Source: Acanthaster planci (Eukaryota > Echinodermata > Asteroidea > Valvatida > Acanthasteridae). Taken from it: a stretch of DNA of 46,020 nt. This document shows positions 22,201 through 31,200 of this stretch, piece by piece. The stretch lies in contig NW_019091567.1 of assembly GCF_001949145.1 (NCBI RefSeq), forward strand, positions 22,881 through 68,900, given 5' to 3'. The position numbers were made by a program, and so were the translations under genes. The notes under the pieces were generated by a model. The model searched no databases and was not told the DNA's origin. It was given only the letters and a program-made list of their open reading frames with translations. The first letter of the stretch is position 1; every line of letters begins with the position of its first letter.

Positions 22201-25200
22201 CAGCAATGTACATGTACAACTTTGTACGAGCTACACCTCACATGCGAGCCGGCATTAGCAACGTACAGCCCATACAGCTTTGTACTTGCAACACATTAGC
22301 TATACAAGCCAGTTAGCCACGCACAGTCTATACAGTTCCATACTCGCTACGCATAAGCACCACACAACACTTTGCATAGCGCTGACAATTTCCTCGCTCC
22401 ACGCCCAATTTACCAACTTCATTCCTAGAAGTCCAGCATGCAACTGCTCCATGCGCTTGCTCTGGCCCTTTGACCATGTGTACACAGCACGCTGTTCATG
22501 TACTCTGCCCAGCCAGTACACTCCACAGTTACTTCAGTTCATTAATAAAATTAGACTGGTTCTATATCTATACACTTTCTGTCACAATATCTTTGCTATA
22601 ATAGGATTTCAGATTTTTTGTTCTCCTTTCATTTTTCCAACCGTTTCCTCCATTTTCAACATGTTGAGATGTAGTTATTATATATCTAGGAGTTTGCAGT
22701 TTTTCTTATTTTCCCTTTGAGATAAAATATTGTGCCAGCTTAAAATATATTTCAACTTCATGCTGAATTTGTCAAAATCCACGATCCTTTTCTTTTCCCA
22801 AACCTGGCCAATTTGCCCTGCCTTCAAGAATACCATTGTGACATGGGTTTCTTTATGGACTTAGAAAAAATCAAAGCTTTGCCAGTTCTCAACTATGAGG
22901 TCGATTTGACTACATTCCAGGGAGACAGAAACCAGTTGTGGCCGGTTCCCTGGGCCCATACGGTGCCAGCCAACATGACTCTTCAGAATACAGCGGGGTA
23001 TACGCAGACACGAAAACAAAAGAGGTACATGTTTTAGTTTGAATATTGCAGTACACTGTGACTCCACCAAACAGCAGAAAGCAGTGCTGGACTTGAAGCC
23101 AAGAAATCAAAGACTCACACTCAAAACAGTGAAAGTGGATTCGGGTCTGGAACTTGGACTTGGAAAATGTTGACTCAACTACAATATGGCACAAACTGTA
23201 GGCTTCATGGAGACATTTTTGTTCTTGGAGCATCCTTGGAAGCATTTTATGCCCTATTTACAAGAGCAAAATTGACAGCAGATGGCATCCAAGAAAGATT
23301 TGCTCCTCAAGACCAATTTAGGAATTTGCACAAGAGGCACGTCAAAAGGAATGTTAAAATGCCCCCCTCACCTTAGACATTTTTGCAAGACCCTTCCCGA
23401 ATTCTCCAGATTCCATTCATCCACAGGATACTGGTGACACATATTTCCTAGGGGCACCAAGCCATAAGTAATTTTTGGTCTACCTTCCTCAATTTTTAAC
23501 CTCTTCGCGACGGAGGACTGCTACTACTGCACCATTGTGTGAAGATTAGTGCACACCACACATACAGGCTATTCACCATGCAGCTGCTGGTTCAATGGTC
23601 CCTGCTACTGGACAAAGCCCTCTATTCAGGGCATACCACAGCCCAGCAGTCGCAGTCAAAATAATCCTGGCGTGTTAACATTCCTCTAAAAACTTTGGTG
23701 GATTTAAAGGATTGTGGTTCTCATCACAGGATTCTTTGACTAGTGTTCTCTTGATGATTTTCTCGGTTTTAAGTCCCGACTTTTTCAACACTTGCTTTTT
23801 AATTGCTGTTGATGTGCTGTTTGAACCAGTTGCAACTGACTTCAAGTTCATTTCTCAACTTTCTCACTCCAGGAACTGAAGGAATGGCACGGGCCACATC
23901 TGGAGGCTTTGGTGAGGTCTGGCGTGGAGCTCATCGCTGTAGAGACCATCCCATGCCAAATTGAGGCTGAAGCTGTCGTGGAGCTACTCAAAGACTTCCC
24001 AGATACCAAAGCCTGGCTCAGTTACTCTGTAAAGGTCAGTCCTTGTGTCACCTGGACATCTTCATGTAGCTTGCTCTGCCAGCCAAACCCTGGTAATTGC
24101 AGCTCCTTTAATCAAAAGCTGAAGTTTGATACTTTCTTTGGTGTCATGTTTTGAGCGCTGTTCTTCCTGTGCCATCTGACAACGTTTGAGGAGGAAAAAA
24201 TACACCAAAGTCTATAATTATATTCCATCGGCATTTAACAACCATGGGGCCTACATGCTGTGCCACCAACATGTATGGATATTCCTCACTGGGACCCAGG
24301 TTGTCAATTTTGAAATAGGTATATGACAGCATTGTGTTTTAATTGACAGTTAAAATTTAATAGTACCTCTTAAACCCAGCACTAATGATAATTAATTTTT
24401 TACAAATTGCATCACATTACCAAATTCCATCTGCTGTACATTTTAAAACATCACTGCACGGTCTTTGTTGACATGCAGTCGTATGCAAATTCTTTGTGAG
24501 GACTAACACAAACATGGAGGCAGACAGCAAACATGGGTCAACTATCTGCCAACTATCTGCATCAGAGTAGGCCCATACAAACAGACATGCTGCCACGTCT
24601 CACTATGGTCTGCCTTTTGATACCTTGAATGCCTTTGGAAATCATTACAACTGTTTGGAAATTAGGCTTTACATATTTTGAACGAAAGAAATAATTGCCC
24701 ACTTTCAAAAGCCGCAGTACAAGGTGATGTGTACTGTTATTTTTTACATGTGCAATTTTGACATTGAAGCGCCCCTTCAAAGTGGTAAGATGAAACATGG
24801 TTGATAAACATGGTGCATGTTTTCCATGCTGCCTATATGCTGCTTACTGGATAGCTTACACTGTAATATGCTCACACTTTTTCCATTCGAAGGACAACCA
24901 GCATATATGGCACGGTGAGACATTTGTTGATGGTGTCAGGGCAGTGGTTGATTCGGAGCAGATAGTCGCCGTAGGCTGCAACTGTTGCAACCCAAGCAAC
25001 GTGGCCTCACTCCTTGAGAGAGCCGAGAGTGTTGTTGGGGACAAGCCATTTGTTGTCTACCCGGACAAAAGGAAGGAGTTCTTTGATGGCAGGTATTTGG
25101 CAGAGGGAGTTATGTGTAGGGCTTGGCCAGAAATCTTGCAGGGTGAATCCCTGCCAAATCAAAAAATATTAATGTACTACCTCCCATGTGACCCCACCCA

Positions 25201-28200
25201 GATTCACCCTACCAAATTCCTTAAACCCCTTCACGGTGGCGGCAGAAGACTGCAAACACCGCAGCATTGTGTGAGGATTAGTGCATACCACACATACAGT
25301 CTATTCACCATGCAGCTGCTGGTTCAGTGGGGCCTGCTGCTGGACAGAGCTTTGCATATTGGGCATACCACAGCCCAGCAGTCGCGGTCAAAAGAATCCC
25401 ACCGTGAAGGGGTTAAAGTTAACTATCTAAAACAAATGAAAAATAACTTCTTAGATTAATGCCTTAAATTTTTTCTTGTAATAGCCTTTGAAAGTTTGGA
25501 TTATTATTATCATTAAATGAATTTATTACGCACAAATTCTATTCAAAAATATTCAAAGGCACTGTACAACCAATAACAGAAAAATAAACTTGTGTAATAT
25601 AAAAATTTCATCAGAATTGAAAAGACACAGAATCACTAAAACATTAATTTACTATTACACACAGATATTAAAACAAAATAAATTAAGTACACAGATACAG
25701 CAGGACATTAAAGCCGTCACAGAAGGGTGCAAACCAATAAAAGTTGTTAAAATACTGATAAAAACACATCACAGCTCAAAAGCGATCCTAAATGAGTTTT
25801 TAGCAGTGCCTTAAATGGTCTAAACTTGTGGCATGTCGTATCTGAACTGGGAGTTGATTCCACAGATATGGGGCCGCATGTAAAAAGGACTGATCACCTA
25901 GACAGGTCCTACTATGAATGGATGGATATCAAAGAAGAATACCATTACTCTAGTCAGAACTAAGAAGACGGTAACAAGACTCAGTGCAAACAGTGATGAG
26001 CTGTGACAAGTATTCAGGACAGTCACCATGGAGTGTTTGAAGACCAGAAGTAAGATCTTGAAAACAATTCTANNNNNNNNNNNNNNNNNNNNNNNNNNNN
26101 NNNNNNNNNNNNNNNNNNNNNNNNNNNNNNNNNNNNNNNNNNNNNNNNNNNNNNNNNNNNNNNNNNNNNNNNNNNNNNNNNNNNNNNNNNNNNNNNNNNN
26201 NNNNNNNNNNNNNNNNNNNNNNNNNNNNNNNNNNNNNNNNNNNNNNNNNNNNNNNNNNNNNNNNNNNNNNNNNNNNNNNNNNNNNNNNNNNNNNNNNNNN
26301 NNNNNNNNNNNNNNNNNNNNNNNNNNNNNNNNNNNNNNNNNNNNNNNNNNNNNNNNNNNNNNNNNNNNNNNNNNNNNNNNNNNNNNNNNNNNNNNNNNNN
26401 NNNNNNNNNNNNNNNNNNNNNNNNNNNNNNNNNNNNNNNNNNNNNNNNNNNNNNNNNNNNNNNNNNNNNNNNNNNNNNNNNNNNNNNNNNNNNNNNNNNN
26501 NNNNNNNNNNNNNNNNNNNNNNNNNNNNNNNNNNNNNNNNNNNNNNNNNNNNNNNNNNNNNNNNNNNNNNNNNNNNNNNNNNNNNNNNNNNNNNNNNNNN
26601 NNNNNNNNNNNNNNNNNNNNNNNNNNNNNNNNNNNNNNNNNNNNNNNNNNNNNNNNNNNNNNNNNNNNNNNNNNNNNNNNNNNNNNNNNNNNNNNNNNNN
26701 NNNNNNNNNNNNNNNNNNNNNNNNNNNNNNNNNNNNNNNNNNNNNNNNNNNNNNNNNNNNNNNNNNNNNNNNNNNNNNNNNNNNNNNNNNNNNNNNNNNN
26801 NNNNNNNNNNNNNNNNNNNNNNNNNNNNNNNNNNNNNNNNNNNNNNNNNNNNNNNNNNNNNNNNNNNNNNNNNNNNNNNNNNNNNNNNNNNNNNNNNNNN
26901 NNNNNNNNNNNNNNNNNNNNNNNNNNNNNNNNNNNNNNNNNNNNNNNNNNNNNNNNNNNNNNNNNNNNNNNNNNNNNNNNNNNNNNNNNNNNNNNNNNNN
27001 NNNNNNNNNNNNNNNNNNNNNNNNNAATACATCTTGAAAATTCTAGACTTAACTGGGAGCCAGTGAAGATCAACAAGAATAGATGTGAAATGACAATACT
27101 TATACATATTACACACAAACCTAGCACCCACGTTTTCAATGAAGACAAGATAGGAGAGAGAGGTAAGATGGTTTAATTATTACGTAGGGTTGGTCTTGCA
27201 GGTGAGCTGCTAGATCAGCTTTGGATCTACACAGCCAGTTGCATTTGCCACAGGTGAAGACACTAACACTGGGAATGAAGTGGCGTTGCTCATGAGCTGA
27301 CATATACTCAGCGGCCCGCTTCTCAACTCTACTGGTTGCCTCGTGTAAAACACCCCGTCATGTTGATCTGGATGAGGCTTGGTGTTCCCAGGTACCAGTG
27401 TCAATCTCAGCACACTTCATGTGGCGTTTTAGAACCTCTTTATAGGGCTGTCTCTGGCCACCACACTTCTATTTCCCATACAGGAATTCACTGAAAAGCA
27501 CTTGCTTAGGGAGTTGCTGAACAGACATCCGAAAGACATGACCAGCCCATCGGATCTGAGCAGCGATAATTAAGGCTTCCACACTCACAGCCCCTGCCCG
27601 TTCCAGGACAGTCACGTCTGGAACTCTGTCTTGCCACTTGACGTTCATGATCTGGCGCATGTGGGGAAGCTGGATTTGGGTCAGCTGCTTGATGTGTTTG
27701 CAATAGAGTATCATAGCTTCAGTGGAGTATAGAAGCGATGGCAACACTGCTGTTGTAGACCTTGATCTTAGTGCTGAGTTTGAGAGACCAGAGACGCTGC
27801 TGGAAAGACCCGAATGCCTTACAGGCTGCCTGGATTTTCCGGTCAATCTCAGCATCAGATGACTTCTTTTTGGTGACAGTGCTGCCTAGGTAGGTGAAAG
27901 TGGCAGTAGTCTTCAATGCGTCTCCATGCACTTGTACGACAGGTTGTTGCAGCTCTTGCTGTTGTGGTGGTGGTTGGTAGAGAAGTTCAGCTTTGGTGGC
28001 ATTTATTCGCAGTCCAAAACAAGCTGCAGCTTCAGCGAACAAGTTGGTAATCAGACTAATTTGGTCTTCGAAGTAGCTCGAAGCTGGGCAAGATGAATAG
28101 ACTCCCATCTTTTTCTGGTTCAAATATACACACCTTTGTTAGTTCCGGAAGCCACATATTCCAACACTGCAGCAAGGTACACTGCAAAGAGTGTTGGTGC

Positions 28201-31200
28201 CAACATGCACCCCAGCTTGACTCCATGGTAAACTGAAAAAGAAGCACTAGTGCCACCTCCTACAGAAACCACAGCGGACATGTTGTCGTGAAACTGTCTG
28301 ACAATGTTTATAAACTTACTACGGCAACCGTACACCTTGAGCACTTCCAACAATGTGGTTCTGTCAACATTGTCGAAAGCTTTGGAGAAATCAACAAATA
28401 CAATATACAGAGGTTGTTGCTGCTCAATAGCCTTCTCTTGTAGTTGACACAGAGTAAATGACATGTCAGATGTTGACCTTCCAGCCCGAAAGCCACATTG
28501 GCTTTCAGGGAGAACCCTCTCAGATACTTGTTTCAGTCTGTTTAGAAGAACCTTTGCAAACACTTTTCCTGCAGTGGACAAAAGGGAGATCCCACCATGG
28601 TTACCGTAGTCACACCCATCACCCTTCTTCTTTTATATAGTAACTATTAAAGCGTCCTTGAATTCTTGAGGAAATTGTTCCTGGGCCCAACAGAGATTGT
28701 ACAGGTGAAGTAGGCGGTCTATAACCTGTTGACCTCCATACTTGAGGTTTCTGAGGGGATGCCGTCTAAGCCGGGAGACTTGGCCAGATTGAGTTTGGTT
28801 TAGAGCCTTTTCCACCTCGTGAAAAGTGATTGGTTCATCAAGTTCATATCTTGTTGGGTGAACTACAAGTGTGGATGTAGCATCACCTCTAGTAGGTCCT
28901 TGTTTGTTTAATACCTTGTGAAAGTGTTCCCTCCGTCGGTCTGTTATGTCTGATTATAGTCCATTAGGAGGCAACTCCCATCGGCTGATTTCACAGGGGT
29001 GAGAGTATTTGTTCACAGACCATATACGGACTTAAGGACTGAGCACAAGCAATGGGAGTTGCCGGCATCTGCCAATGTCTACAACTCATTGGCCTTCTTA
29101 TCCCACCAGGCATTCTTCATTCTCCTCACTTCACGTTGGAGGTTTACCTTTGTATTAGTTAGCAGCTTCTTGATCCTTTCAGAGGTGTCACTGAGATATT
29201 GGCAATGTGCTTTCTGCTTTTCCATAAGGAGGGCTTGAATTTTATCCTGATTGTCGCTAAACCAGTCTGGGGACTTTCAGTTAGGATGACCAAGAACTTC
29301 TGTTGCAGTGTTCATAATGATGTTCTTCCGAGTGCTCCATGAAGAGTCTATATCTTCTGATGGTATCGGACTCAACATCTCCAGAGGCATGTGCAAAGAG
29401 TGGATCAAGGCATGACCAAAAAAAAGCCAAATTCAGCTTTTTCACATCCAGCTTTTTGGGGACAGCAGCCGATGACTTTCTTCTTGGAGTCTGCAACTGG
29501 AGCTCTACTTTTGCTCTTATCAGGTAATGGTCAGTGGAGCATTCTGCACCCCTCATAGCCCTGGTGACAAATACTTCCTTCAAATGTTGTTTTCCAGAAA
29601 GTATACAATCAAGCAGGTGAAAGGGCTTCGATCTGGGGTGCATCCAAGAGTAGAAGTGGTGATCAGGTTGATTGAAGTAGGTGTTGGTGATGCACAAATT
29701 CCATTGAGCACAAAAGCTGAGCAGGAGAACACCATTGGAGTTAACTCCACCTTTGCCAAACCTTCCAACCATGCCACCATACGTTTTATAGTCACTTCCC
29801 ACTCTTGCATTGAAGTCACCCAGTATGAGTAACCTGTCCGCTTTCGAAATAGCGTCCACAGCTTGACTTAGCTCCTCATAGAAGGCTTCTTTGTCCTGTT
29901 CAGAGTAGGTCATGGTTGGTGCATAAACACATATTAGGGTGAGAAAATTCTTGTTGGCCAGGGGCATAAGCAGACTCATCAACCTTTCTGACAGTCCTTT
30001 GGGCAGAGATGGCAGCTTAAAAACAAGTCTGTTGGCACTTGCAAAAGCAACGCCAGCCTCTCTTCTTACTCCAGTTTTTACCTTGCCAGAAGATGGTGTG
30101 AGGCTCCATGTCGCATTTGGCCGCGGCCCTCAATTCTTGTCTCCTGCAGTGCTGCTATATCGATCTTCTGTCTATGTAGCTCCTTGTAGATCAGGGTGGA
30201 ACGTCTTTTAGGTCTTGAATCATCTGTCGTCCGTCGATGACAATAACTTTCAAGCACTCAATTCAGGATGAATTGGCCTGCTGCCACTGGCTTCACCGTA
30301 ACCCTGGCATGGGGCCCTTACCAGGTACTGTCAGCCAGAGCCAGCTGAGCCCAGGACTACACGATTATGGGCAGGGTCGTCACTCCCTGAGGTGCCAAAA
30401 CACCCCATGCACCCCGTGCAAACTTAGATGTAATAAAAGCATGAATGAGTGTTTCAGTACTGGGACTTGTTAGGTAATTCCTAATAGATCTAATGTTGTG
30501 CAGGAAGTAAAATGCAGACTTGCACGTTTTAACCACATGATCACTTATGGACAAGTTAACATCAAACCACGCCCCCAAATTCCGCAAAAGTAGCAGGTCT
30601 AACTAGAGATTCTCCAACCTGAACCCCATTGATCTTAACTTTAGCTAGTTGCTGACGAGTACCAATGACCAAGAATTCTGATTTGCTGTCATTAAGGAAT
30701 AGGCCACTTGTTGACATCCAGGAACGTAAATCCTTTACACATGATTCCATGACACACAAAGCTGACACTTGATTTCTAGCTACATCAGGTGAAAATGAAA
30801 TGTAAAGCTGTGTGTCATCGGCATAACAATGGACCTGAAGATTATGGGATTTTACAATGTCAAAAAGTTCACTTGTATATAAAATAACTAGCAAGGGGCC
30901 CAAACAAGAACCTTGTGGAACACCCCGTACATGGTTATGCTTATCCAACAGTGTGTTGTTAATTAATACACGCTGAGATCTCCCAGACAAGTATGGCTTG
31001 AACCATTCAAGAACAATGCCATCAACTCTGAACTTCTTTCTCAGAATGCTCAAGAGAATACTGTGATCAAGTGTGTTAAAAGCAGAGCTTGAATTAAAAC
31101 AAGTAAGGTAACCTGTTTATTGTTCATAGCCAGTAGTAAGTCAGTTTTTACCCTCAGTAACGTAGTTTCAGTACTATGAAACTTACGATATGCTGACTGA

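Noticed and set aside
21912-22720. Open frames of 134 and 146 codons on the plus strand.
   Set aside because: They run through degenerate short repeats inside an HMT intron and show no conserved motif.
22813-23037. Open frame MPCLQEYHCDMGF... as a coding exon.
   Set aside because: It overlaps HMT exon 5 in the wrong frame; the phase carried from exon 4 gives the conserved GSLGPYGA reading.
25898-27176. Open frames of 350-416 codons across the N run.
   Set aside because: They consist mostly of unknown bases; only the LINE residues at the flanks are real.
28120-29982. A host gene similar to craniofacial development protein 2.
   Set aside because: Endonuclease and reverse-transcriptase motifs show it is a LINE; such gene names in databases usually come from LINEs.
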